Source: Desulfovibrio sp. UCD-KL4C
GTDB taxonomy: Bacteria > Desulfobacterota > Desulfovibrionia > Desulfovibrionales > Desulfovibrionaceae
Assembly: GCF_006210265.1 (NCBI RefSeq)
Contig: NZ_VCNC01000002.1
Span: forward strand, 186,001 to 250,000
Reading direction: 5' to 3'
DNA length: 64,000 bases
Shown one piece after another: positions 54,271-63,045 of the stretch. Each line of letters opens with the position of its first letter. Position 1 is the stretch's first letter. The notes under the pieces were generated by a model, which was given only the letters and a program-made list of their open reading frames with translations, made no database searches and was not told where the DNA came from. A program made the translations under genes and the position numbers.

Positions 54271-55581
54271 ATGGACCAAAATATTTACCTTATAGGGCTT
54301 AACCACAAATCTGCGGGTGTTAATATCCGAGAACGCTATGCGCTAACAAATATCGATGAGTTTGAGAATGGACTCCTTGATATGGGAATTCGCGAGGTCA
54401 TGGCGCTTTCCACCTGTAATAGGGTTGAAATTGTTGTCGTATGTTCAGATGAATTCACTGAAAATGAAATTCTCACATACTGGGCTGACAAATGTTGCGG
54501 TTCAAAAACAGACCTTGAACCAAACACATATTGTTATAAAAATTTAAAAGCAGTTAATCACCTCTTTAGAGTTGCCAGTAGTCTTGATTCAATGATCGTC
54601 GGTGAACCTCAAATTCTTGGACAGCTTAAGAAGTCATATCGAAAAGCTGTTGAAGCTGGAGCTGCAAGAGTTATCATCAATAGACTTCTGCATAAATCTT
54701 TTTTTGTTGCTAAAAGAGTACGTACAGAGACTTCAATAGCTTCAAGCGCAGTATCAATAAGCTACGCAGCAGTTGAACTTGCCAAGAAGATTTTCGGTGA
54801 ACTCAAAGGACAAAAAGCCATGCTCATCGGAGCCGGTGAAATGGCAGAATTAGCGGCAATTCATCTGCTGAAAAGCGGTGTCGAAAAGATTCGCATCACG
54901 AATAGAACCTTTGCTAGAGCTGAAGAGCTAGCAGAAACTATGAACGGTGAAGCTGTGCCTTTTGAGAATCTTTACGACTGTCTAAGTGATACTGACATTA
55001 TCATAAGCTCCACAGGAGCACCGCATGCTGTCATTAAAGCCAAGGACATGAAAGCGGTCATTAAAAAACGTAAGTCTAAGCCTATGTTCTTTATTGATAT
55101 TGCCGTTCCACGTGACATAGACCCTGATGTTAACAGTCTCGACAACGTTTATCTTTATGACATTGATGATCTTAAAGATGTAGTTGAAGAAAATATGTCT
55201 CAACGTGAAGATGAAGCAGTCAAAGCAAGCTCTATTGTTGAGTCGGAAACTCTATCTTTCGGAAATTGGCTAAATTCTCTTGATCTACAACCCACTATCG
55301 TAGATTTGTTTAACCGTAGTGAAAGTGTCGCTAGAAAAGAATTAGCCAAAACGTTAAAAAGACTCGGAAATATAGATGACGAAACACGGAATGCTATTGA
55401 AACCATGGCGCTTTCAATAGGCAAAAAACTTGTTCATGAGCCTGTCATATTTTTAAAACGCAGAACAGAAGAAGAAGGCGCAGCTGAAAAATTTATTGAT
55501 TTAGCAAGGCGCATGTTTAATCTTGATAATGACACAATTCCATCTGATGCGCATTGCAAGCGCAAAAAATCTAAAGATTAA
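54271..55581 (+). CDS. hemA: glutamyl-tRNA reductase
   Basis: HemA reduces glutamyl-tRNA to glutamate-1-semialdehyde, the first committed step of C5 tetrapyrrole synthesis. Motifs: GLNHKSAGVNIRERY (about 9-22), the catalytic C49 in LSTCNRVEI, the GEPQILGQLKKSY block, and the NADPH fold beginning MLIGAGEMAE. The C-terminal dimer helix is present (436 residues). It lies 5 nt after the HemX-like gene with no clear ribosome site, so it probably depends on coupled translation. Confidence 0.96.
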   Translation: MDQNIYLIGLNHKSAGVNIRERYALTNIDEFENGLLDMGIREVMALSTCNRVEIVVVCSDEFTENEILTYWADKCCGSKTDLEPNTYCYKNLKAVNHLFRVASSLDSMIVGEPQILGQLKKSYRKAVEAGAARVIINRLLHKSFFVAKRVRTETSIASSAVSISYAAVELAKKIFGELKGQKAMLIGAGEMAELAAIHLLKSGVEKIRITNRTFARAEELAETMNGEAVPFENLYDCLSDTDIIISSTGAPHAVIKAKDMKAVIKKRKSKPMFFIDIAVPRDIDPDVNSLDNVYLYDIDDLKDVVEENMSQREDEAVKASSIVESETLSFGNWLNSLDLQPTIVDLFNRSESVARKELAKTLKRLGNIDDETRNAIETMALSIGKKLVHEPVIFLKRRTEEEGAAEKFIDLARRMFNLDNDTIPSDAHCKRKKSKD

Positions 55582-55599
55582 ATTTTAGGAAGATTACAA

Positions 55600-55935
55600 A
55601 TGAGAAATTACCTGCTTGAAGATATATATGAAGAAGATCTTAAAAAAATAACTGAAGCTCTTAAAGAACTTGAATTTACAGGTGGACTGGATGGTATTTT
55701 CTATATTCCGGTACCTGACTGCCTTTTGCAAAATGAACAAAAAGAACATCTTGGAGAATGTGGCCCCTACTTCATGGCCTTAGAAGTACTCGAGAATGAA
55801 CTTAAACTTGAACTTCTTGTCCGCGCACGCAATAAACTGCGGTGTTCCTGTGTCTGTTATGCAACCCCCGAGCAGCGTAACCATATGCTCGACTATCTTG
55901 ACAACTTCATTAATGATCTCGAGATTTCTTTATAA
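55600..55935 (+). CDS. small conserved-looking Cys-rich protein, unknown function
   Basis: I do not recognise this 111-residue protein. It is acidic with an alpha/beta pattern and five cysteines (C41, C54 and the cluster C82, C84, C86 in CSCVC). AGGAAG lies 7 nt before the ATG. Its position between hemA and tilS, with a 19-nt gap to hemA, suggests co-transcription with the tetrapyrrole genes. The CxCxC cluster could bind a metal or cluster, but this is only inference. Confidence 0.65.
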   Translation: MRNYLLEDIYEEDLKKITEALKELEFTGGLDGIFYIPVPDCLLQNEQKEHLGECGPYFMALEVLENELKLELLVRARNKLRCSCVCYATPEQRNHMLDYLDNFINDLEISL

Positions 55936-55986
55936 TTATGATCGCTTATCCGATCAAGGCAGACAATTTTTTATGAGTTCTTAATA

Positions 55987-57021
55987 ATGACAAAACTACC
56001 TGTATCAATTCAAGAACTTGATTCAGTACATGCAAGATTATGCCTTGATATTGAAAAGTTTGGTAACCTTAAATCAAACACAAACTTTGCATCAAAAAAA
56101 CTGCTTGTAGCTGTTTCAGGCGGAATAGACTCTACTGCTCTTCTTATTATTTCAACCCTGTTAGCCCAAAAATGTGGTGGCAGGGTTTTTTGCGCGCATG
56201 TTGATCATAATCTTCGTGATGAATCTCATGAAGATAAAGAGTTTGTCGAAACTTTATGCTCAGATATTGGCGTTTCATGTGTATGTAAATCTGAGAATGT
56301 AAGTGGCTACGCTACCCAAAATTCAATAGGTCTCGAAGAGGCCGGCAGAATTCTGCGATACGATTTCTTCAACCAATGCATGAAGAAATTTGACACATCA
56401 TTATTACTTCTAGCGCATCATCTCGGGGATCTTGGAGAAGACGTTATAATGCGCCTTATCCGAGGTGCAGGCTGGCCTGCTCTCGGCGGAATGGATGCCT
56501 ATGACCCAGATCGAAAACTCCTTAGGCCTCTGCTTACGACCGAGAAACAGCAACTCAAAGATCTGCTGGAAAGCATTAACTGCACGTGGCGGGAAGATAA
56601 GAGCAATTCTTCAAACGAATGGACCAGAAACCGCGTCCGTAACCGAATTATTCCATTACTGAGGGAAGAAAATCCTAATTTCGGAACCACTGTTTCACGG
56701 CTGAAGAATCAAGCTGATCAGGATCAGGATTACTGGAAACTTGAAATAGAAAAATGCTTAAATAAACTGGAAAAATTTGAATCAGGTGAAATATTAGCTC
56801 CCAGCTCGTTACTTAATAAAAGCCACTCCGCCTTAAGGTGTAGACTTTTTAAAAAAATTATAGAAATGCTCGGCAAAGGACATGCCCTTGCCGACACCAT
56901 AAATCTTCTTGAGAATGCATACTCCGCTCGAAAAACAGGAACAGTATTCCAATTCCCCGCTGAAAAAACTGCAACGGTTACAAAAGAAGGCATACTGTTC
57001 AAAATTTCTCAGAGATATTGA
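55987..57021 (+). CDS. tilS: tRNA(Ile)-lysidine synthetase
   Basis: TilS converts C34 of tRNA-Ile(CAU) to lysidine so that it reads AUA. The 344-residue protein has the PP-loop AVSGGIDSTALL (about 42-53), the HVDHNLRDESHEDKEF block, the AHHLGDLGEDVIMRLIRGAG segment and the WREDKSN region typical of the catalytic domain, then a short C-terminal domain. It begins 51 nt after the small Cys-rich gene. Confidence 0.95.
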   Translation: MTKLPVSIQELDSVHARLCLDIEKFGNLKSNTNFASKKLLVAVSGGIDSTALLIISTLLAQKCGGRVFCAHVDHNLRDESHEDKEFVETLCSDIGVSCVCKSENVSGYATQNSIGLEEAGRILRYDFFNQCMKKFDTSLLLLAHHLGDLGEDVIMRLIRGAGWPALGGMDAYDPDRKLLRPLLTTEKQQLKDLLESINCTWREDKSNSSNEWTRNRVRNRIIPLLREENPNFGTTVSRLKNQADQDQDYWKLEIEKCLNKLEKFESGEILAPSSLLNKSHSALRCRLFKKIIEMLGKGHALADTINLLENAYSARKTGTVFQFPAEKTATVTKEGILFKISQRY

Positions 57022-57083
57022 CAGTGTAAGCGGCAGGGTTTAAACCTTGTGAAATTTGTTACTAATTCATTAGGAGGACTACA

Positions 57084-57755
57084 ATGAATATTCTTATTTT
57101 TGGACCTAACGGTAGTGGTAAAGGAACTCAGGGTGCGCTTGCTAAGAAAAAATTTAACCTTGACCATATCGAATCCGGAGCTATCTTCCGTAAACATATC
57201 GGTGGCGGAACAGAACTTGGAATGAAAGCTAAGGCATTCATTGAAAAGGGTGAGCTCGTACCTGATGATATCACTATTCCTATGGTTCTTGACGTTCTTC
57301 AGTCTTCTGATGAAAACGGCTGGCTGCTTGACGGCTTCCCCCGTTCTATCGTGCAGGCTCAAAAACTTTGGGAAGCTCTGGAAAAAGACGGCGTAAAACT
57401 TGATTACGTTATCGAAATTCTTCTTCCCCGCGAAGTTGCTAAAAACCGCATCATGGGTCGCCGCCTTTGTGCAAATGATCCAAACCATCCTAACAACAAA
57501 TTCATCGACGCTATCAAGCCTGATGGAGACAAATGTCGCGTATGTGGCGGTGCTCTTACCGAGCGCGCTGATGATCAGGATGCTGAAGCAATCAATAAAC
57601 GTCATGACATCTACTACGATGAAAAGACCGGTACTATTGCAGCTGCATACTTCTACAAAGACCTCGCACCTAAAGCTGGATTCAAATACATTGAACTCAA
57701 CGGCGAAGGTTCTATTGATTCTATTAAAGAAACACTTATGGCTCAGCTCGTATAA
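57084..57755 (+). CDS. adk: adenylate kinase with a metal site in the lid
   Basis: Adenylate kinase interconverts ATP + AMP and 2 ADP. The 223-residue protein has the P-loop GPNGSGKGTQ (7-16), DGFPR at 83-87, and a lid with C129, H135, C151 and C154. This Cys-His-Cys-Cys arrangement matches the metal-binding adenylate kinase reported for Desulfovibrio gigas (C129, H135, C147, C150), with a 4-residue longer spacing here. It is followed by a strong terminator. Confidence 0.96.
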   Translation: MNILIFGPNGSGKGTQGALAKKKFNLDHIESGAIFRKHIGGGTELGMKAKAFIEKGELVPDDITIPMVLDVLQSSDENGWLLDGFPRSIVQAQKLWEALEKDGVKLDYVIEILLPREVAKNRIMGRRLCANDPNHPNNKFIDAIKPDGDKCRVCGGALTERADDQDAEAINKRHDIYYDEKTGTIAAAYFYKDLAPKAGFKYIELNGEGSIDSIKETLMAQLV

Positions 57756-57780
57756 TCCCGTTTATACCGGATTAAATTTT

Positions 57781-57815
57781 AAAGCCCCTCTTCCATCAGG
57801 TAGAGGGGCTTTCTA
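57781..57815. terminator. bidirectional terminator between adk and mgtE
   Basis: A 10-bp stem AAGCCCCTCT / AGAGGGGCTT with a 10-nt loop (and a possible inner CC/GG pair) lies between the convergent adk and mgtE stops. The plus-side T tract is short; the minus side is AT rich. Confidence 0.78.
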
Positions 57816-57844
57816 TTTAGCATAGTAATAAAATCTGAATGTTT

Positions 57845-59197
57845 TTAGAGTAAAAAGATACCGGCTAGACCTAGTAATGAAAAAAAACCTAAACTGTCTG
57901 TAATCGTTGTAAGAAATATCGAAGATGCCTGCGCAGGGTCTCGGCCGAATTCTTTAAGAATAATAGGAATCGCCCCGCCTACTACCGCCCCTATTATCAT
58001 ATCAAGAAACAATGCCCCAGACATGACCAATGCAAGCGGTAAATTTTTAGTAAACATATAAACGGCAAAAAGAACCAGTAAAGCAACACATAAACCATTA
58101 GCAAGGCCAATTTTAAGTTCACGAAAAACTGCGGTCCATGATTTTACACGATCAAATTTTTCAGTTGCAAACTGTCTGATCATAACAGCAAGAGCCTGCT
58201 GCCCTGTATTACCTGCCTGATTTGCTACAATAGGCATTAGAACAGCCAAAATAGCCATTTGGGTTATATTCGCTTCGAAAAGATGAACGACCCAAGCAGA
58301 AATCGCTGAGTTTGCAACGTTTAAAACAAGCCAAGGAAGTCGTTTCTTAACCGAATAAGTCCATGGTGAATCAATAGTTTCATCGGTACCAGCACCAACC
58401 ATTGACTGCATATCCTCACTTGCTTCTTCATTGAGAATATCAATAACATCATCAACGGTAACAACACCCAGTAATCTATGGTCAAAATCTGTAACAGGCA
58501 TTGCAAGAAAATTATAATGACCTATAAGTCTGGCAACTTCTTCTTTATCGACTTCGTAAGTAACAGAAATCAAATGCTGATTATGAATTAATTCTTTAAT
58601 TATTTTGCCAGGACGGGCAACAAGGAGATCTCGTAAAGAAACAGCTCCAGTAAGGTGATTTCTGCGGTCAACAAGATATGCGTAATAAGGAATACTTTTA
58701 TCTTCAACTTCTGCCCTGATTGATGTAATCGCCTGATCAACAGTTAAATCTTCACGGAGAATTGCCACTTCAGTGTTCATAACACCACCAGCGGTCTCAG
58801 GGTCAAAAGTGAGCAAAGTGGAAATTTCTTCTCTGTCTTCTGCTTTTATTTGACGCAGCAAACTTTCACGTAAATCATCGTCAAGTTCTTCAAGAATATC
58901 CGCTGCATCATCTGGAGACATATACTCCAAAATACGCGCAGACATACCTAAGTTAAGCCTTTCGATTAATTCACGCTGATCATATCTTTCCATCTCAGCA
59001 ATTGAGTCAGCTGCATCGCGAATTGGAAGCTGTTTTATGAACTTAACCTGTTCTTCCAGCCCTAATTCTTCGATATGGTCAGCGGCATCAGCAGGATGCA
59101 TTGCATCGATAACCCGTTGGTCTACTTGACCTTCGAATCCTTTGCCATGCTCTTGCCATCTTCTGAGTGGTTCAGGTATTCCTTTTTCCTTTCGCAT
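57845..59197 (-). CDS. mgtE: magnesium transporter MgtE
   Basis: MgtE is an inner-membrane Mg2+ channel gated by cytoplasmic Mg2+. The 450-residue protein has the acidic N domain (about 20-130, repeated DAADILEELD-type segments), two CBS domains (about 135-255), the connecting helix, and five transmembrane helices with ANQAGNTGQQALAV and TTITDSLGFFSLLG in the pore region. It is complete and apparently alone. Confidence 0.95.
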   Translation of the reverse strand: MRKEKGIPEPLRRWQEHGKGFEGQVDQRVIDAMHPADAADHIEELGLEEQVKFIKQLPIRDAADSIAEMERYDQRELIERLNLGMSARILEYMSPDDAADILEELDDDLRESLLRQIKAEDREEISTLLTFDPETAGGVMNTEVAILREDLTVDQAITSIRAEVEDKSIPYYAYLVDRRNHLTGAVSLRDLLVARPGKIIKELIHNQHLISVTYEVDKEEVARLIGHYNFLAMPVTDFDHRLLGVVTVDDVIDILNEEASEDMQSMVGAGTDETIDSPWTYSVKKRLPWLVLNVANSAISAWVVHLFEANITQMAILAVLMPIVANQAGNTGQQALAVMIRQFATEKFDRVKSWTAVFRELKIGLANGLCVALLVLFAVYMFTKNLPLALVMSGALFLDMIIGAVVGGAIPIILKEFGRDPAQASSIFLTTITDSLGFFSLLGLAGIFLL

Positions 59198-59367
59198 TGC
59201 GCTCCAACTATCTTAAATATACCCAAAGGTCAAAATATCTAAGTATGTACTTTTAAAATAATAGATTGTGAAAAACTTCTCATCTCTTGTGCCTATTAAC
59301 AAAAAGAGATACCAAAAAATTGCTAATAGTTCTTAAACTTTATGCTATAAATCTTAACAGGTAAAAT

Positions 59368-60243
59368 ATGACTGATAATAATACATTTGAAACTTTTTTT
59401 CAGGCTGAAGCAAAACTCTTTCTTTTAGCAACAATTAGAATAGCACTCAGTGAAGATGGGCCAGACCTAACTTCACAGGGATTATTTGAACCGGAAGATC
59501 TCGCTAATGCTCAGATCATTGCTAAAGAAGAAACAATTATTGCCGGATTGCCTCTCATTCCGCTCATTCTTGAATTCACAGACAAAGAAAAAGTCTGCAA
59601 AGTTCATTTGAATGTAGATGAAGGTGATAGAGTCTCTGCCGGAACAATGATTGCTGCTATTCAGGGTCCTGCCGCTCTACTCCTCAAAGCCGAAAGAGTC
59701 ATTCTTAATTTTATCTCCCACCTATCCGGGATTGCGACTCTTACCAATAAATATGTTCAGGCGCTTGACCATTGTGAAACAATTTTGCTGGACACAAGAA
59801 AAACTATTCCTGGGCTTCGCTATCCTGAAAAGTATGCAGTTATGGTTGGCGGCGCAAAAAATCACCGTTTAAACCTTGTTGAAATGCTAATGTTGAAGGA
59901 CAATCATATAGATAGAGCAGGTTCTATCGCACTTGCAGTTGAGAAACTACGGAGTAAATATGAACCATGCCCTCCTATTGAAGTTGAATGCCGTACACAA
60001 CAGGAAGTTGATGAAGCTGTATCTTGCAATGTTGAGCGTATCATGCTCGATAATATGAAGTTTGAAGAAGCAAAAGTGGCCATAGAAACTATTCCTGATT
60101 CTATTGAGACTGAAATAAGCGGAAATGTAACTCTGGAAACAATTGCGCATTTGGCGGAAGCTGGACCGAATTATATTTCTGTTGGAAGAATCACTCACTC
60201 TACAAAATGTTCAGACATGAGCATGCAAATATATTCAATCTAA
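59368..60243 (+). CDS. nadC: nicotinate-nucleotide pyrophosphorylase (carboxylating)
   Basis: NadC converts quinolinate and PRPP to nicotinate mononucleotide. Motifs include LNFISHLSGIATLTNKYV, the DTRKTIPGLRYPEKYAV block (about 142-157), HRLNLVEMLMLKDNHI, and EVECRTQQEVDEA. The 291-residue length is standard. It leads the nadC-nadA-nadB unit, with 10 nt to nadA. Confidence 0.96.
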   Translation: MTDNNTFETFFQAEAKLFLLATIRIALSEDGPDLTSQGLFEPEDLANAQIIAKEETIIAGLPLIPLILEFTDKEKVCKVHLNVDEGDRVSAGTMIAAIQGPAALLLKAERVILNFISHLSGIATLTNKYVQALDHCETILLDTRKTIPGLRYPEKYAVMVGGAKNHRLNLVEMLMLKDNHIDRAGSIALAVEKLRSKYEPCPPIEVECRTQQEVDEAVSCNVERIMLDNMKFEEAKVAIETIPDSIETEISGNVTLETIAHLAEAGPNYISVGRITHSTKCSDMSMQIYSI

Positions 60244-60253
60244 GGTTTAACTA

Positions 60254-61276
60254 ATGTACTCCAAAATTATTAGTGATTTAAAGGCAAAGTTAGGGAAAAA
60301 CCTTGCAATTCTAGGGCACCATTATCAGGCTGACGAAATAATCAGGCACACTGATTTAAAAGGTGATTCGCTTGAACTGGCTAGACAGATTGAAAGACTT
60401 GATGCCGAATATATTGTTTTTTGCGGCGTTCATTTTATGGCTGAATCTGCAGCCATCGTCCGTAAAGATAATCAAAAGATTTATATACCAGACTCTTCTG
60501 CGGGATGTGTCATGGCGAATATGGCCCCTGCTGAGTTGGTTGATACAATCGTATCTAAAATACTTAACGAAACTGGCCGAAAGATTATTCCACTTGCTTA
60601 CGTTAACACCCCCGCAGCAGTAAAAGCCGTTTGCGGAAAACATGACGGATCAGTCTGCACCTCAGCAAATGCTGAAAAGATGTTAAAATGGGCGCTTGGA
60701 AGAGGTGATGGTGTTCTTTTTCTCCCTGATAAAAATCTTGCGCTGAACACAGCTGATAAGCTTGGTATTCCAGAAGAAAAAAGATTAATTTTAGACATTC
60801 GGAACAAAGGCGCAAATTTAGATACTAAAGCAACTACGGATAAACAGCTTCTAATCTGGCCCGGCCTTTGTGCAATTCACCAAAGATTTAAACTTTCTCA
60901 AATTGAAAAACTACGTAAGGAACATCCTGACGCAAAAGTTATTGTGCATCCTGAATGTCCTCCTGAACTGGTTAAAGCGGCCGACGGTAACGGTTCGACC
61001 TCCTATCTCATAAAGTTTGTAGCCGAAGCTCCACTCGGTTCGACTATAATTATCGGGACTGAAACCAATTTGGTAAACAGATTGGCTAAACAGTTTCCTG
61101 ACAAACACATCGTTCCTTTAAGTGTTAGTTTTTGCAGTAACATGGCCAAAGTTACTGAACAAAAACTTGCCGAACTTCTCAAGAATATTGAGACTGCAAA
61201 ATTTGAAGACGTTTCAGATGATATCAGAGTTCCTGCCAAAGTTGCCCTTGAAAGGATGCTTGAGGTTTGTGCGTGA
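60254..61276 (+). CDS. nadA: quinolinate synthase
   Basis: NadA condenses iminoaspartate with dihydroxyacetone phosphate to quinolinate and needs a 4Fe-4S cluster. The 340-residue protein has C85 in AGCVMANM, the cysteine of HPECPPEL, and a cysteine in SFCSNMAKVTEQK as likely cluster ligands, along with GHHYQADEI near the start. It lies between nadC and nadB. Anaerobic growth would suit this oxygen-sensitive enzyme. Confidence 0.96.
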   Translation: MYSKIISDLKAKLGKNLAILGHHYQADEIIRHTDLKGDSLELARQIERLDAEYIVFCGVHFMAESAAIVRKDNQKIYIPDSSAGCVMANMAPAELVDTIVSKILNETGRKIIPLAYVNTPAAVKAVCGKHDGSVCTSANAEKMLKWALGRGDGVLFLPDKNLALNTADKLGIPEEKRLILDIRNKGANLDTKATTDKQLLIWPGLCAIHQRFKLSQIEKLRKEHPDAKVIVHPECPPELVKAADGNGSTSYLIKFVAEAPLGSTIIIGTETNLVNRLAKQFPDKHIVPLSVSFCSNMAKVTEQKLAELLKNIETAKFEDVSDDIRVPAKVALERMLEVCA

Positions 61277-61337
61277 TTCAAATTAATTAACCTTTAGCCG
61301 GAAACCATCATGGCAACCGTCAATCGAGATAAATCGA

Positions 61338-62930
61338 ATGCAAGATAAACGTATGAAAACTGATGTTTTAATTATCGGAGCAGGAATATCCGGTTGCATA
61401 TCAGCTTTAACTTTAGCGGAAAAAGGTATCGAAGTTACCCTGCTAACTCAAGGTGAGGATCTTTTCACCGGTAACACCAGGTTAGCTCAAGGCGGTATTG
61501 TTTATACCGGCCCAGGCGATTCTCCTAAAATTCTTGAAAAAGATATCCTAACAGCAGGATGGAACTATAATAATATCAAAGCAATCCGAACTTTGACAAA
61601 AAATGCTCCGGAAGCTTTGAAGCATCTGCTTATGGATAAATACCCTGTGCCATTTGCCCACAGTGAGGGAGAATATTGCCTGACCCGCGAAGGCGGTCAC
61701 GCTGTTCCGCGCATACTCTACTGTGCTGATCATACTGGATATTCTATAATGGAAGTCCTTGCAAAAGCGGTAGAAAACACTCCTAATATTACTATTTGTA
61801 CTCAACGAACCGCTGTTGACCTTTTGACCAACCATCATCATGCCAGACAAACAGATTTTAAATATTGCCTGAGCAATAAATGCCTTGGGGCGTATGTTTA
61901 TAATGAATCTATAGATGCAGTAGAAACAATACTGGCCGATTATACTATATTAGCAACAGGCGGACTTGGTCAGATCTTTTTGCATACTACAAACTCTACA
62001 GGATCAATCGGATCCGGTGTAGCAATGGCTAGCCGTGCAAAAGTTAGAATTATAAACTCAGAAATGATTCAATTCCACCCTACAGCCTTTTATCAAGGCA
62101 CACGCTCAAGAGCTAGCCGTAGATTTTTAATCTCCGAAGCAGTTCGCGGCGAAGGGGCTAAGCTGGTAAACTGTTATGGTGAAGCATTTATGCCACGCTA
62201 TGATCCAAGAGCAGACCTTGCTCCTCGCGACATCGTAACACGCTCTATTCAAGAAGAACTCCTTAGAACTGGAGAAGAATGCGTTTATCTTGATGCTGCG
62301 AACTTTGTTAAACATAACTTAAAAGAAAGATTTCCAACTATTTATGGAACTTGTACTGAAGCTGGTACTGATATCACTAAGTCACCAATTCCAGTTGTTC
62401 CTGCTGCCCACTACTTCTGCGGAGGTGTTCTTGTAGATGAAAAAGGAAGAACAACTTTAGACAAGTTATACGCAGTCGGTGAATGTTCATGCACAGGACT
62501 GCATGGTGGAAACAGGCTGGCATCCACCTCACTACTTGAAGGAATGTTCTGGGGATTTGAGGCTGGTAAAGATATCGGAAGAAAAATTTCAAGTAAGACA
62601 TCAATCAGTAAAAAGTTAATGAATGCAATCCCTGACTGGGAAAATTCCGGTACAAATGAAAATGAAGATCCGGCTTTAATTGCCCAGGACTGGATGCTAA
62701 TCCGCAGTATTATGTGGAATTATGTAGGGATAACAAGATCAACAGCGCGTCTAAGCCGCGCAATGTACGATTTGCAAAATCTCAACAGAGATTTAAAATC
62801 TTTTTACAAAAGAACTCCTGTCAGTCGTCCAATTGTTGATTTATTCCACGGATGTCAGGCAGCAATTGCAGTTACAGCTGCGGCAATAAAAAATAAAGAA
62901 AGTCTAGGCTGTCACTATAGAATAGATTAA
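61338..62930 (+). CDS. nadB: L-aspartate oxidase
   Basis: NadB oxidises aspartate to iminoaspartate. The 530-residue flavoprotein has the FAD fold LIIGAGISGCISALTLAE (about 11-28), NTRLAQGGIVY, EMIQFHPTAFYQG, and ECSCTGLHGGNRLAST-SLLEG in the C-terminal half of the FAD domain, then the helical C-terminal domain. In anaerobes fumarate can replace oxygen as acceptor. An ATG five codons inside is also possible. A strong terminator follows. Confidence 0.94.
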   Translation: MQDKRMKTDVLIIGAGISGCISALTLAEKGIEVTLLTQGEDLFTGNTRLAQGGIVYTGPGDSPKILEKDILTAGWNYNNIKAIRTLTKNAPEALKHLLMDKYPVPFAHSEGEYCLTREGGHAVPRILYCADHTGYSIMEVLAKAVENTPNITICTQRTAVDLLTNHHHARQTDFKYCLSNKCLGAYVYNESIDAVETILADYTILATGGLGQIFLHTTNSTGSIGSGVAMASRAKVRIINSEMIQFHPTAFYQGTRSRASRRFLISEAVRGEGAKLVNCYGEAFMPRYDPRADLAPRDIVTRSIQEELLRTGEECVYLDAANFVKHNLKERFPTIYGTCTEAGTDITKSPIPVVPAAHYFCGGVLVDEKGRTTLDKLYAVGECSCTGLHGGNRLASTSLLEGMFWGFEAGKDIGRKISSKTSISKKLMNAIPDWENSGTNENEDPALIAQDWMLIRSIMWNYVGITRSTARLSRAMYDLQNLNRDLKSFYKRTPVSRPIVDLFHGCQAAIAVTAAAIKNKESLGCHYRID

Positions 62931-62953
62931 TATAAAAAAGTGTTGATAAAATT

Positions 62954-62990
62954 AAAAGGCTGTGATGTTACCATTACAGCCTTTTTTATA
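62954..62990 (+). terminator. terminator after nadB
   Basis: AAAAGGCTGT / ACAGCCTTTT (10 bp) with an inner ATG/CAT pair and a T run directly after the stem. It ends the nadCAB transcript and may also serve the minus-strand amidohydrolase. Confidence 0.9.
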
Positions 62991-63045
62991 AACAAAAATA
63001 TACTTTTAATATAATATTTATTTCAATACCTTAGTAAGATATTAA

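Noticed and set aside
59198-59367. Magnesium riboswitch upstream of mgtE
   Set aside because: The leader is short and AT-rich and I could not fold the conserved stems of a known Mg2+ riboswitch.
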